A DNA stretch of 64,000 nt from Comamonas thiooxydans (GCF_000964545.1 NZ_BBVD01000010.1:186001-250000), one strand, 5' to 3'; positions 7,924 through 16,153 are shown, counted from the first letter of the stretch. The notes: generated from the sequence alone by a model not told the origin. Translations and numbers: made by a program.

Positions 7924-8835
7924 ATGGAAGATTTCAGACGCATGGCCATTTTTGCCGCCGTGGTGGAGCGCGGCAGCATGAGCGCAGCCGCCCGCCAGCT
8001 CGACATGACGCCCTCGGCCGTCAGCCAGCATATCCGTCAGCTGGAGCACGATGCTGGCCTGACGCTGCTGCACCGCTCCACGCGCCAGCTGACGCTGACC
8101 GATGCCGGCCAGCGCTTCTACACCCAGTGCGCCGCCATGTGCGATGCCGCCAGCCGGGCGCGCGCCGAACTGGCTGCCGAGCATCAGCGGCCCAGCGGCG
8201 AGCTGCGTCTGGCTGCTCCGGCCGGCTTTACCCAGCATGCGGCCCCGGCACTGGGCCAGTGGCTGGCCATGCATCCTGAGCTGCGGTTGCGTCTGCTCAT
8301 GGATGACGCACCCATAGACCTGATCCAGGCGCGCGTGGATCTGGCGCTGCGCTTCGGCAATCTGCAGGATTCCAGCTGGGTGGCCCGCCACCTGGGACGC
8401 AGCGCCACCGTGCTCTGCGCCTCGCCGCATTGGATCAAGGCACACGGCAGCACGCCTCGACACCCTGGCGAGCTGGCACAGCTGCCCTGGCTGGAAATGA
8501 GCCGCAGCGACGACGCCCAGGCCGATTTTCTATGGCGCCAGCAGGGCACGGCGCAGGAGTACCGGCTGCAGGTGCGGCCGCTCATGGTAAGCAACCATCG
8601 CAGCGCGGTGCAGCAGTTCTGTGAAGCAGGCCTGGGACTTGCATTGCTCTCGGCCCATGACGTGGCGGCAAGTCTGGAGACGGGCAGCCTGGTGCGCCTG
8701 CTGCCTGATTGGGATATGGGCATGCTGGATATCTGGGCCGTCACCGCCAGCCGCGACAGCCTGCCCGCCAAGGTGCGCGAGGCCATCGAGGTGCTGCGCC
8801 AGTATTTTGCGCAGCTAGAGGGCATGCAGAACTAG
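7924..8835 (+). CDS. LysR-family transcriptional regulator
   Basis: 303 aa. N-terminal winged helix-turn-helix: MEDFRRMAIFAAVVERGSMS, AAARQLDMTPSAVSQHIRQL, LLHRSTRQLTLTDAGQRFY. The C-terminal effector domain has the pattern GELRLAAPAGFTQHAAPAL, DLALRFGNLQDSSWVARHLG and GLGLALLSAHDVAASLETG, typical of the AaeR/DmlR-like subgroup that controls nearby oxidoreductases. Divergent from the SDR-like gene. Effector unknown. Confidence 0.9.
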   Translation: MEDFRRMAIFAAVVERGSMSAAARQLDMTPSAVSQHIRQLEHDAGLTLLHRSTRQLTLTDAGQRFYTQCAAMCDAASRARAELAAEHQRPSGELRLAAPAGFTQHAAPALGQWLAMHPELRLRLLMDDAPIDLIQARVDLALRFGNLQDSSWVARHLGRSATVLCASPHWIKAHGSTPRHPGELAQLPWLEMSRSDDAQADFLWRQQGTAQEYRLQVRPLMVSNHRSAVQQFCEAGLGLALLSAHDVAASLETGSLVRLLPDWDMGMLDIWAVTASRDSLPAKVREAIEVLRQYFAQLEGMQN

Positions 8836-8890
8836 CGCAATCCTTTCGCATGCAACGCCCCACATCCATGCCTGCCCCCAAAGGCCGAAA

Positions 8891-8930
8891 GCAAAAAAGC
8901 CTGCAAATGCGAGGCATCCGCAGGCTTTGC
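8891..8930. terminator. intrinsic terminator between convergent genes
   Basis: Stem AAAGCCTGC/GCAGGCTTT (arms 8896-8904 and 8920-8928) with a 15-base loop. Reading on the minus strand the hairpin is followed by six T, which fits the ABC binding-protein gene; on the plus strand the T-run is only three. Confidence 0.85.
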
Positions 8931-8970
8931 AAAACAGGCCACACCACATGGCCTGGTGCACTCAAGGCAA

Positions 8971-10107
8971 TCAGTTCAGGTCGATAGGCGTTTTGTTGCC
9001 GTTCACATAGCGGCTCAGCGTATAGCTGGGGTTCTTCATCTCGCCATTCTTCTCGAACTGGATCTTGGAGGTCACACCCGAATAGTCGGACTTCTGCAGG
9101 AAGGGGATATAGACCTTGGGGTCCCATGAATTGGCACGCTTCATGGCGTCGGCCAGCAGCATGGTGCCGTCATAGAAGTAGGGGCTGTAGACCTGGAACT
9201 GGCCCGGATACTTGGCGTCATAGCGCTTCTTCCACTCCGTGCCGCCAGGCATCTTGGCAATGGAGGCTCCGCCATCGGCGCAGACCACGTTCTCCAGCGG
9301 CTTAGCTCCGGCAGCCACCTTGGCCAGCTCGGTCACGCAAATGCCGTCACCGCCAAACATCTTGACGTCGTTCATGCCCAGCTGGGCCATCTGACGCAGC
9401 ATGGGGCCGGCCTGACCATACATGCCGCCGTAGAAGATGGCATCGGGTTTCTTGGCCTTGATGGAGGTCAGAATGGCCATGAAGTCCGTGGCCTTGTCGT
9501 TGGTGAACTCGTTGGCCACGATCTTGATGCCATGCTTTGCGGCATCCTTCTTGAACACATTGGCCAGGCCCTGGCCATAGGCCGTGCGGTCGTCGATCAC
9601 GGCCACATTCTTGAGCTTGAGATTCTTGGCCGCATAGCTAGCCAGCGCCGCGCCCAGGGCGTTGTCGTTGGCAATCACGCGGTAGGTGGTGTTCCAGCCG
9701 GGTTTGGTCAGATCGGGATTGGTCGCAGCGCCCGTGATCATGGGAATGCCGCAGTCCTGGAACACCTTGGAAGAAGGAATCGCCACGCCGGAGTTCACAA
9801 AGGCCACTGCACCGGCCACCTTGTCATCGCACAGTTTTTGCGAAGCCGCCGTGCCCTGCTTGGGATCGGCCACATCGTCCTCGGCCACCAGCACGAACTT
9901 GACCTTCTTGCCTCCGATTTCCATGCCCTTAGCGTTCAGGTCCTCGATGGCCATGCGCACGCCGTTTTCATCGTCCTTGCCGAAGTGAGCCTGAGGGCCG
10001 GAGGTCGGGCCGATATGGCCGATCTTGATGATCTGCTCCTGGGCCATCACGCCCCCTGCCATACCTGCTACGACTGTCGCGATACACAACTTGCCAAAAT
10101 TCTTCAT
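8971..10107 (-). CDS. branched-chain amino acid-type ABC transporter substrate-binding protein
   Basis: 378 aa periplasmic binding protein, type I fold (LivJ/LivK/AmiC group). Signal peptide MKNFGKLCIATVVAGMAGGV with cleavage after VMA-Q. Then IIKIGHIGPTSGPQAHFGKD, ENGVRMAIEDLNAKG, ITGAATNPDLTKPG, YRVIANDNALGAALASYAAK and VAVIDDRTAYGQGLANVFKK, all characteristic. The ATG at 10107 has GTGGAG upstream. No LivHMGF permease or ATPase gene is adjacent, so it is an orphan receptor; the ligand could be a branched-chain amino acid, an amide or an aromatic acid. Confidence 0.92.
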   Translation of the reverse strand: MKNFGKLCIATVVAGMAGGVMAQEQIIKIGHIGPTSGPQAHFGKDDENGVRMAIEDLNAKGMEIGGKKVKFVLVAEDDVADPKQGTAASQKLCDDKVAGAVAFVNSGVAIPSSKVFQDCGIPMITGAATNPDLTKPGWNTTYRVIANDNALGAALASYAAKNLKLKNVAVIDDRTAYGQGLANVFKKDAAKHGIKIVANEFTNDKATDFMAILTSIKAKKPDAIFYGGMYGQAGPMLRQMAQLGMNDVKMFGGDGICVTELAKVAAGAKPLENVVCADGGASIAKMPGGTEWKKRYDAKYPGQFQVYSPYFYDGTMLLADAMKRANSWDPKVYIPFLQKSDYSGVTSKIQFEKNGEMKNPSYTLSRYVNGNKTPIDLN

Positions 10108-10302
10108 TGCGCACTCCACTCGGTTGAGACAAGACGCAACCTTATGCCCCGCGACAGGCAATTGGCAATGAGGCAATCACATAGGTGCAGCGAGTGCTAC
10201 ACCGGCACAACAATCAGTGTTTTCAGGGATCGGCAAGCGCCCCGGGCTGTGCTGGAAAAAACCGCCGCAAGCCCTTGCTCGCGAAATGGCAGCAGCGCCA
10301 AA

Positions 10303-10331
10303 GAAAAACGCCCCAGACTGGGGCGTTTTTC
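10303..10331. terminator. bidirectional intrinsic terminator downstream of ribH2
   Basis: Perfect 13-bp arms AAAAACGCCCCAG (10304-10316) and CTGGGGCGTTTTT (10318-10330). It ends the minus-strand lumazine synthase transcript 17 bp after its stop codon. Confidence 0.9.
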
Positions 10332-10346
10332 ATCAAGGCCCGCTAC

Positions 10347-10889
10347 TCAGGCAGCCTTGGCCTGCAGCAGAGCATCCACCTTGGCATGCTGGTCCAGCGT
10401 GCTCAGGCAAGCATGGGCTACTTCCACGCCCTTCTTCACGAAGTGCTGGCGGAAGAACTCCACATGATCACCATGCTCGTGAAAATCGCGCGGCGTCAGC
10501 ACGGCGGAGAACACGGGCACTTCGGAGTCCATCTGCACGCGCATCAGGCCGTCGATCACGGCCGTGGTCACGAATTCATGGCGATAGATGCCGCCGTTGA
10601 CGATCAGTGCCGTGGCGATCACTGCATCGAAACGACCGCTTTGCGCCAGCTTCTTGGCCAGCAGCGGGATTTCAAAGGCGCCGGGCACGCTGAAATGCGT
10701 GATATTGCCGGCCTGCACGCCCTGTGCCAGGAGTTCGGCCTGGGCGGCATCGCGGGCCTGATAGACCACTTCGGTGTGCCAGCTGGCGCTGATGATAGCA
10801 ATGCGGCTGCGGCTGGCGACGGCCTTCCAGGGTGTACCTTCGGAAGTCGCGTGAGTGGCAAAGTTCATGGAGATGGGGGTCTGATTCAT
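10347..10889 (-). CDS. ribH: 6,7-dimethyl-8-ribityllumazine synthase, type II
   Basis: 180 aa. It condenses 5-amino-6-ribitylaminouracil with dihydroxybutanone phosphate, the penultimate step of riboflavin synthesis. Family segments: RIAIISASWHTEVVYQARDA, VPGAFEIPLLAKKLA, NGGIYRHEFVTTAVIDGLM and VPVFSAVLTPRDFHEH. GGIYRHEFV and FHEHGDH match the decameric type II (RibH2) enzymes of Brucella and Mesorhizobium rather than the icosahedral type, from memory of the family. The start at 10889 has GGAA about 9 bases upstream; an internal ATG at 10868 lacks a Shine-Dalgarno sequence. It is the only gene between the FMN riboswitch and a terminator. Confidence 0.9.
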   Translation of the reverse strand: MNQTPISMNFATHATSEGTPWKAVASRSRIAIISASWHTEVVYQARDAAQAELLAQGVQAGNITHFSVPGAFEIPLLAKKLAQSGRFDAVIATALIVNGGIYRHEFVTTAVIDGLMRVQMDSEVPVFSAVLTPRDFHEHGDHVEFFRQHFVKKGVEVAHACLSTLDQHAKVDALLQAKAA

Positions 10890-10983
10890 GGTGGTATTTC
10901 CAGAAAATTCCAATGAATCAGGGCGTGCGCTGATACACCCGCCCATGCGGCAGCGATAGCTGCATCACGAACCGATGCTGCGC

Positions 10984-11147
10984 GATCTCTTTCATCCGGA
11001 CTATGACCGTCGGCTCTGGCATCTCACCAGATCTGCTGACCCTGCTGGCTCTGGCGAGACTGCAGGCGCTCGCGGGCTGCTGCAGTCAATGCAAGGCATT
11101 GCCACAGATACCGCCGGTGGGGAATTGCACCCCGCCCTGAGAACGCT
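10984..11147 (-). promoter_or_regulatory. FMN riboswitch (RFN element) controlling ribH2
   Basis: Read on the minus strand the element contains the conserved RFN blocks in order: TCTCAGGGCGGGGTG, CAATTCCCCACCGGCGGTA, AGCCCGCGAGCGC, GCAGATCTGGTGAGATGCC, AGAGCCGACGGTCATAGTCC and GGATGAAAGAGA. These match the consensus FMN aptamer from 5' to 3', and the ends can pair (CTC/GAG). It ends about 95 nt before the ribH start, leaving room for an expression platform. High FMN is expected to reduce expression. The rest of the gap up to 11395 holds no recognisable gene. Confidence 0.96.
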
Positions 11148-11395
11148 GCTTTGCGGCGAACCTGGATTCACCACAAGACGAAGTCATTCTAGCGACGCTT
11201 TGGCTGCGCTTTTGATAAAAGGGTCACTATGGCGTCAATCTGAAAAATCAAGAAAAAACCACCCTTAACGCTCGTCCACAAAGCGAAACGAGCTCTCATT
11301 TGATGAGCATACAGCGTAGCGAAGTCAACCCGGAACAGATGCCGGACGTTAAGAGCACAGGGCATTGCGCCCACCCACACCTCACCAGACACGCC

Positions 11396-12016
11396 ATGAA
11401 ACCATCCCTGCAGGCATTGATGTCCACCTCCACGCGCTGGGCCAGCATGGGGGCTTTGGCCGTGCTGTGCACTGCCTGCGCGGTTCCCGGCGAGTACGAC
11501 TCCGGCTATGGCGGCGGCTACGGTGGCAGCTATGGCTCCACCACCATCTACAGCCCGCAGCCCGCTTATCCGGCCTATCCCGCCTACCCTGTGTACCAGG
11601 GTCAGGACCGCAATGACTGGGCCTGGCGCGAGCGTGAGCGTCGTCAATGGGAGCGCCAGCGCGAGTTGGAACGTGATCGCGCCCAGAACATGCGCGATCG
11701 CGAACAATGGCAACGCCAGATGGAGCGCGACCGCGCTCAGCAGCAGCGTGACCGGGACCAGCAGCGCCGCGAATGGGATCGCCAGCAATCCCAGAATCGC
11801 CGCGATCAGGACCAGATGCGCCGCCAGCAGGAGCGCGAGCAGCAACAGCAATCGCAACAGCGCGAGCGTGACCGCATGCAGGCCGAACGCGATCGCCAGC
11901 AACAGGCCCGCGACCGCCAACAGCAAGACCGCGAACGTGAGCGCGATCAGCGCCAGCAGCAACGCCAGCGCGAAGGCCAGCAGCAAGGCTTTCCTCCTCG
12001 CGGTGACTGGCGCTGA
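11396..12016 (+). CDS. exported Arg/Gln-rich coiled-coil protein, function unknown
   Basis: 206 aa from the ATG at 11396, which places a hydrophobic export segment at the N-terminus (ASMGALAVLCTACAVPG); the Cys may be a lipidation site, though L-C-T-A-C is not an ideal lipobox. A Gly/Tyr and Pro/Tyr-rich stretch follows (SGYGGGYGGSYG, PAYPAYPAYPVYQ). The remaining 130 or so residues are almost entirely R, Q, E and D in units such as ERDRAQ and RDRQQQ, predicted as one long charged helix. No Shine-Dalgarno sequence is evident, so the start is uncertain. No known family recognised. The next gene also encodes an exported protein with a charged helical stretch. Confidence 0.6.
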   Translation: MKPSLQALMSTSTRWASMGALAVLCTACAVPGEYDSGYGGGYGGSYGSTTIYSPQPAYPAYPAYPVYQGQDRNDWAWRERERRQWERQRELERDRAQNMRDREQWQRQMERDRAQQQRDRDQQRREWDRQQSQNRRDQDQMRRQQEREQQQQSQQRERDRMQAERDRQQQARDRQQQDRERERDQRQQQRQREGQQQGFPPRGDWR

Positions 12017-12103
12017 CCGGGCGCTGTGGCACGGCACCGCTTCTGCTTTTCCTGCCGCCACTTCATAATTTGCAGGCACTCAAACGCCTTTGAAGGAGCG
12101 GTC

Positions 12104-12787
12104 ATGCCAGAGCCCCTATCTCCCACTGTCATCATGCGCAAGCTGCCGCTGGGCTTGCTGCTGGGCTGGGCGCTGATCGCAGGCACGGCCCAGGCTCAGG
12201 TCATGCGCTGTGTCGATGCCAAGACCGGCGAGGTGACCTATACCAATGGCCGCTGCATCTCGGGCGAAATGAGCACGCAGATTCAGGCGGCACAAAGCGC
12301 CGAGGAAATTGCGTCCGAGCGTGCCAATGCCAGCCAGGCGCGGGAACGCAGCAAGGCCCAGATGGCGCGCGACGAAGCCCAGCGCCGCCAGCGTGAAGAG
12401 CAGGAGCGCAAGGAACGCGAGGCCGCCGAGAGAGCCCAGGCCCGGGCTGTAGCCAATCTGGAAAACACGGCCGCCTGCCGTCAGGCCCGCGAGCGCTACA
12501 ACGCCATACTGGCCGAAGCCAGCCCCGACCTGGCCACCTGGGGAGAGCGCAGCCAGGCGGCCCAGGCCCAGATGGAGATGAACTGCCTGGGCGCAGCCGC
12601 CTACCAGCAACTGCAGCAAAGCCGGGCGCTGCAGCCCAATGCCATCAACCGCCCGCAGTGGGGCTACGGCTATCCCAACCGCTACCCGCCGGCACATCCC
12701 ACGCCATCGCAGCCGCCCGCCAAGATCGTCAACTGCAATGTCTTCCGCTGCTACGACAACCGAGGCGGCGTGCATCCGATACCGTAA
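12104..12787 (+). CDS. exported DUF4124-domain protein
   Basis: 227 aa. AAGGAG about 5 bases upstream selects the ATG at 12104. Signal peptide (LPLGLLLGWALIAGTAQAQ), then the short DUF4124-like segment VMRCVDAKTGEVTYTNGRCI with paired Cys. A charged Ala/Arg/Glu-rich helix follows (about residues 60-125), then a Cys-containing region (AACRQARERYNAILAEA, MEMNCLGAAAYQQLQQ) and a Pro-rich tail ending with NCNVFRCYDNRG. Periplasmic location is expected. Biochemical role unknown; DUF4124 proteins are common in betaproteobacteria. Confidence 0.8.
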   Translation: MPEPLSPTVIMRKLPLGLLLGWALIAGTAQAQVMRCVDAKTGEVTYTNGRCISGEMSTQIQAAQSAEEIASERANASQARERSKAQMARDEAQRRQREEQERKEREAAERAQARAVANLENTAACRQARERYNAILAEASPDLATWGERSQAAQAQMEMNCLGAAAYQQLQQSRALQPNAINRPQWGYGYPNRYPPAHPTPSQPPAKIVNCNVFRCYDNRGGVHPIP

Positions 12788-12860
12788 TCCCCCTGAGGCG
12801 CTGTACGCCTTCCCCAAGGGACGACAGTTTCGCTGCGCGGCGGTGCTTGCTTGCTGCCCA
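12788..12860 (+). repeat. dispersed CCCCCTGAG-type intergenic repeat, copy B
   Basis: Begins TCCCCCTGAGGCGCTGTACG immediately after the TAA of the DUF4124 gene. It continues CTTCCCCAAGGGACGACAG, then CGCTGCGCGGCGG and CTTGCTTGCTGCCC, the same block order as copies A, C and D. Confidence 0.75.
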
Positions 12861-12905
12861 ATGCCTGACCGCGCCAATTTTTGAGGGTCGTGCTCTTTGC
12901 TCTGC

Positions 12906-13853
12906 CTAGCTTTGCAGGCCCTCGGTCACCGAGGGATAGCGCAGCCTGAGCCGCAATTCGCGCTTGAGCCGCTGATTCGACAGCCGCCGCGACTCGCTCA
13001 TGAAACTCAGCAGACTCGCCGGCAATTCTGTCTGTGCCTGCTCGCGCGAAATGCGCGGCGGGCGGGCCAGGCCGTAGAGATCGGCCGCCAGATCGAAGTA
13101 ATCCCCCATCTTCAACTGTGTATCGTCGCTGGCGTGATAGATGCGCTGCGGCTTGCCACGCCACAGCGCAAGCAGGCAGGCACGCGCCAGATCGTCTGCA
13201 TGAATATGATTGGTATAGACGTCGTCCGTGGACTGCAGCACGGCCGTGCCACGCTGCAGCCGGGCGCGGGGCGTACCGCCCTCACGATCAGGTGCGTAGA
13301 TGCCGGGAATGCGCAAGATGCTAGCCCGCAGGCCCGAGCGACCGGCAAAGCGCACTGCGAGTTCGGCATTCACACGGCGCTGCGCTCTGGCAGTCGTCGG
13401 CGCGACGGACCGGGTTTCGGCCACCCACTGCCCCTCGCAGTCGCCATAAACGCCCGAGGTCGATGCATAGACCAGGCTGCGCGGCAGACTGCGCAGGCGC
13501 AGTGCCCGCATGAGAGCCGTGGTGCGGGAGTCCAGCCACGAGCATTCATCCCCGGCGGCCGGTGCCTGAGGCGGCGCCAGGTGCAGCACCCGCGTCGCAA
13601 TGCCTGCCAGTCTGCGCAGGCTGGCCGGATCATCCAGATCCCCCCACAAGGGCCTCACAGCCTGGGCATGCAGTTGCTCGGCCCGACTTGGGCTGCGGCT
13701 CACTGCCAGTACCTGAATTCCGTGCCTGCCACGGCCTGAAGCGACCAGCAATCGGGCCACGCGCTGACCCACATCGCCGTGGCCGACGATCAATAAGCGT
13801 TCACGACGAAAGCGCGCTGGCAGCGCGCCCAATGGGCTTTGGTTTGAAGGCAA
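12906..13853 (-). CDS. SDR-type NAD(P)-binding epimerase/reductase (YeeZ-like)
   Basis: 315 aa if started at the TTG complementary to 13851-13853. The Rossmann motif is LLIVGHGDVGQRVARLLVAS near the N-terminus, followed by VRPLWGDLDDPASLRRLAGI, RSLVYASTSGVYGDCEGQW (with the Ser/Tyr region of epimerases), LRIPGIYAPDREGG and NHIHADDLARACLLAL. The frame remains open upstream to 14027, but that would overlap the divergent reductase gene, and no ATG with a Shine-Dalgarno sequence precedes the conserved region. The start is therefore uncertain. Substrate unknown; proteins of this type act on nucleotide sugars or are uncharacterised. Confidence 0.8.
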   Translation of the reverse strand: MPSNQSPLGALPARFRRERLLIVGHGDVGQRVARLLVASGRGRHGIQVLAVSRSPSRAEQLHAQAVRPLWGDLDDPASLRRLAGIATRVLHLAPPQAPAAGDECSWLDSRTTALMRALRLRSLPRSLVYASTSGVYGDCEGQWVAETRSVAPTTARAQRRVNAELAVRFAGRSGLRASILRIPGIYAPDREGGTPRARLQRGTAVLQSTDDVYTNHIHADDLARACLLALWRGKPQRIYHASDDTQLKMGDYFDLAADLYGLARPPRISREQAQTELPASLLSFMSESRRLSNQRLKRELRLRLRYPSVTEGLQS

Positions 13854-13962
13854 AATCGGGACCTGCTGCGTACAAGATCTAAGGAGCCACTGGCGTTGCT
13901 GCGACAGCAGCAGCGCCGACAAAAAGGCTGCCGGATACGCCTTCAAGGATAACCAAAACGTC

Positions 13963-15009
13963 ATGACCGAGATTGCCCACGCTTCGTTTGAAATTACCGT
14001 CCAGCCCAGCGGACGTGCTTTTGCCACTCAGGGCGCTGAAACCATTCTGGCCGCGGCCATTCGCACCGGCGTCGGCCTGCCCTATGGCTGCAAGGACGGT
14101 GCTTGCGGCTCCTGCAAGTGCAAGAAGCTCAGCGGCGAAGTCAGCCACGGCACGCACTCGGACAAGGCTCTGACAGCCGAAGAGGAAGCCGGCGGCTATG
14201 TGCTGACCTGCTGCGCCACGCCCCACAGCGATGTGGTGCTGGAGTCGCGCCAGGTCACGGACGCCAGCTCCTTCCCCATCAAGAAGATGCCCGTGCGCGT
14301 GGCCGCTCTCGAGAAGAAATCGCATGACGTGATGCAGGTGCGCCTGCAGCTGCCGGCCAGCGAGAAGTTCCGCTACCACGCAGGTCAGTATGTGGAGTTC
14401 ATCCTGCGCGACGGTGCCCGCCGAGCCTACTCCATGGCCACCGCGCCCCACGTGCAGGAGACGGCACCCGGCATCGAGCTGCATATCCGTCACATGGAAG
14501 GCGGCAAGTTCACCGACCATGTCTTCGGCGGCATGAAGGAAAAGGAAATCCTGCGTGTGGAGGGCCCGTTCGGCAGCTTCTTCCTGCGCGAGGACTCGGA
14601 CAAGCCCATCATCCTGCTCGCCTCGGGCACGGGCTTTGCCCCTATCAAGGCACTGATCGAGCATATGCGCCACAAGGGCATCAACCGCCCCGTCACGCTG
14701 TACTGGGGTGGCCGCCGCCCCACCGACCTGTATGACGCCAGCTGGATTGCCGAACACACGGCCGCCATGCCCCAGTTCAGGTATGTGCCCGTGATCTCCG
14801 ACGCCCTGGCCGAGGATGCCTGGACGGGCCGCACCGGCTTTGTCCATCAGGCCGTACTGGACGACTTTGCCGACCTGTCCGGCTACCAGGTCTATGCCTG
14901 CGGTGCTCCCATCGTCGTGGATTCGGCCCGCGCCGCTTATACCAGCGAACGCGCGCTGCCTGCCGAAGAGTTCTACGCCGACGCCTTTACCTCCGAAGCT
15001 GACAAGTAA
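13963..15009 (+). CDS. [2Fe-2S] ferredoxin-type NAD(P)H oxidoreductase (CDP-glucoseen reductase-like)
   Basis: 348 aa, three domains. Residues about 1-95: plant-type ferredoxin with CKDGACGSCKCKKLSG and a fourth Cys in YVLTCCATP. Middle: FAD domain with FRYHAGQYVEFILRDGARRA and YSMATAP (RxYSxA). C-terminal: NAD domain with PIILLASGTGFAPIKALIEH and VYACGAPIVVDSARA. The order ferredoxin-FAD-NAD matches AscD/RfbI-type reductases and phenol-hydroxylase reductase components. No oxygenase or sugar dehydratase partner is adjacent, so it is likely a general flavin/electron-transfer reductase whose partner is elsewhere. Confidence 0.88.
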   Translation: MTEIAHASFEITVQPSGRAFATQGAETILAAAIRTGVGLPYGCKDGACGSCKCKKLSGEVSHGTHSDKALTAEEEAGGYVLTCCATPHSDVVLESRQVTDASSFPIKKMPVRVAALEKKSHDVMQVRLQLPASEKFRYHAGQYVEFILRDGARRAYSMATAPHVQETAPGIELHIRHMEGGKFTDHVFGGMKEKEILRVEGPFGSFFLREDSDKPIILLASGTGFAPIKALIEHMRHKGINRPVTLYWGGRRPTDLYDASWIAEHTAAMPQFRYVPVISDALAEDAWTGRTGFVHQAVLDDFADLSGYQVYACGAPIVVDSARAAYTSERALPAEEFYADAFTSEADK

Positions 15010-15026
15010 GAGCGCTGTTTTGCGCA

Positions 15027-15070
15027 AACCCCGATGCATTCCATGGCGCATCAGGGTTTACACGCAATTT
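15027..15070 (+). terminator. probable terminator after the reductase gene
   Basis: Imperfect hairpin AAACCCCGATGC (about 15027-15038)/GCATCAGGGTTT (about 15048-15059), followed after six bases by a T-rich run. The T-run is shared with the first copy of a direct repeat, so dual use is possible. Confidence 0.5.
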
Positions 15071-15120
15071 TTTTGCACAAGTAACCGCCAGTTCCGGAGC
15101 CGATGCAATTTTTTGCACAA
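15064..15120. promoter_or_regulatory. direct repeats GCAAT(T)nGCACAA before Bug receptor gene
   Basis: GCAATTTTTTTGCACAA (15064-15080) and GCAATTTTTTGCACAA (15105-15120) are spaced about 41 bp, near four helical turns. Each also has a TTGC/GCAA inverted core. The second ends 9 bp before the ATG of the downstream gene, overlapping the likely -10 region. They look like paired operator sites for an unknown regulator. Confidence 0.45.
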
Positions 15121-15129
15121 TAGAGCTCT

Positions 15130-16098
15130 ATGAACCGTAGAAACAGCCTTCTCTCGGTCATGGCGGCCGTTGCTGCCTTGGCCTCTCCCCTCTCCCAGGC
15201 CCAAGAACCCATCCGTCTGATCGTGCCCTATGCGCCCGGTGGTCCGCTGGACATCACCTCCCGCGCGCTGGCAGAGCGGGTACGTGATTCTCTGGGCGTC
15301 GTCATCATCGACAACAAGGCCGGTGCCGGTGGCAACATTGGCGCCGACGCCATTGCCAAGGCCCAGCCCGACGGCCTGACCATAGGCCTGGCCGCCACGG
15401 CCACGCATGCCGTCAACCCCTGGCTCTATACCAAGATGCCTTATGACGCGGGCAAGGACTTTGCCGGCATCACCCAGATGGTGCGCGTGCCCAATGTGCT
15501 GGTGATGAATGCTGCCAAGGCCGAGCAACTCAAGATCCATAGCGTGGCCGATCTGATCACCTACGCCAAGGGCCATCCCGGCAAGCTCAACTACGGCAGC
15601 GGCGGCAATGGCTCCGCAGGCCATCTGGCCGGCGAGATGCTCAAGCAAAAGGCCGGCATCTTCGCCCTGCACGTACCCTACCGTGGCGCCAACCCCGCCC
15701 AGCTGGCCCTGCTGTCTGGCGAGGTGGACTTCAATATCGACAACCTGGCGGCGGCCGCGCCCAATATCAAGAGCGGCAAGCTGGTGGCACTGGCTGTGAC
15801 TTCTCTCAATGCCTCGCCGCTGCTGCCCGGCGTGCCCGCGCTGTCCAAGAGCTACCCCGGTTTTGCCATCGACACCTGGTGGGGACTGGTTGCCCCGGCC
15901 GGCACCCCCAAGCCCGTGCTGGACAAGCTGAGCAAGGCCTTCAATGATGCTCTGCAAGCACCGGAAACCAAGACCCGCTTCAACGCACTGATGGCCGAAC
16001 CCGTGGGCTCCACGCCCGCCGAATTCGACAAGTTCATGGCCTCCGAGCGCGCCAAATACCAGCCCATCGTCAAGGCCTCCGGCGCCAAGGTCGACTGA
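15130..16098 (+). CDS. Bug/TctC-family periplasmic solute receptor
   Basis: 322 aa. Export signal MNRRNSLLSVMAAVAALASP ending at SQAQ. Bug signature segments: EPIRLIVPYAPGGPLDITSR, GVVIIDNKAGAGGNIGADAI, LNYGSGGNGSAGHLAGEM, VPYRGANPAQLALLSGEVDF. Binds a carboxylate or related solute in the periplasm; ligand unknown. No TctAB genes are nearby. It is preceded by a pair of operator-like direct repeats and has its own terminator, so it is probably transcribed alone. It is one of two orphan Bug receptors in this window; the other is at 3607-4575. Confidence 0.92.
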   Translation: MNRRNSLLSVMAAVAALASPLSQAQEPIRLIVPYAPGGPLDITSRALAERVRDSLGVVIIDNKAGAGGNIGADAIAKAQPDGLTIGLAATATHAVNPWLYTKMPYDAGKDFAGITQMVRVPNVLVMNAAKAEQLKIHSVADLITYAKGHPGKLNYGSGGNGSAGHLAGEMLKQKAGIFALHVPYRGANPAQLALLSGEVDFNIDNLAAAAPNIKSGKLVALAVTSLNASPLLPGVPALSKSYPGFAIDTWWGLVAPAGTPKPVLDKLSKAFNDALQAPETKTRFNALMAEPVGSTPAEFDKFMASERAKYQPIVKASGAKVD

Positions 16099-16114
16099 CG
16101 AGTCCTGGCACTGA

Positions 16115-16153
16115 TAAAAAAGCCCCGGCAGCCTGACGGCTCCGGGGCTTTTG
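16115..16153 (+). terminator. intrinsic terminator after Bug receptor gene
   Basis: Stem AAGCCCCGG (16120-16128)/CCGGGGCTT (16142-16150), preceded by A-run and followed by TT. On the minus strand it ends in a run of T and can also terminate folK. Confidence 0.85.

Noticed and set aside
11189..12079. Minus-strand hydrophobic Leu/Ala repeat protein (296 aa)
   Set aside because: Reverse reading of the Arg/Gln-rich gene; GC-rich codons read backwards give Leu/Ala runs. The plus frame has a signal peptide and better codon use.
12906..14027. Longer form of the SDR gene starting at 14027
   Set aside because: It would overlap the divergent reductase gene by 65 bp and add 58 residues with no family similarity before the Rossmann motif.
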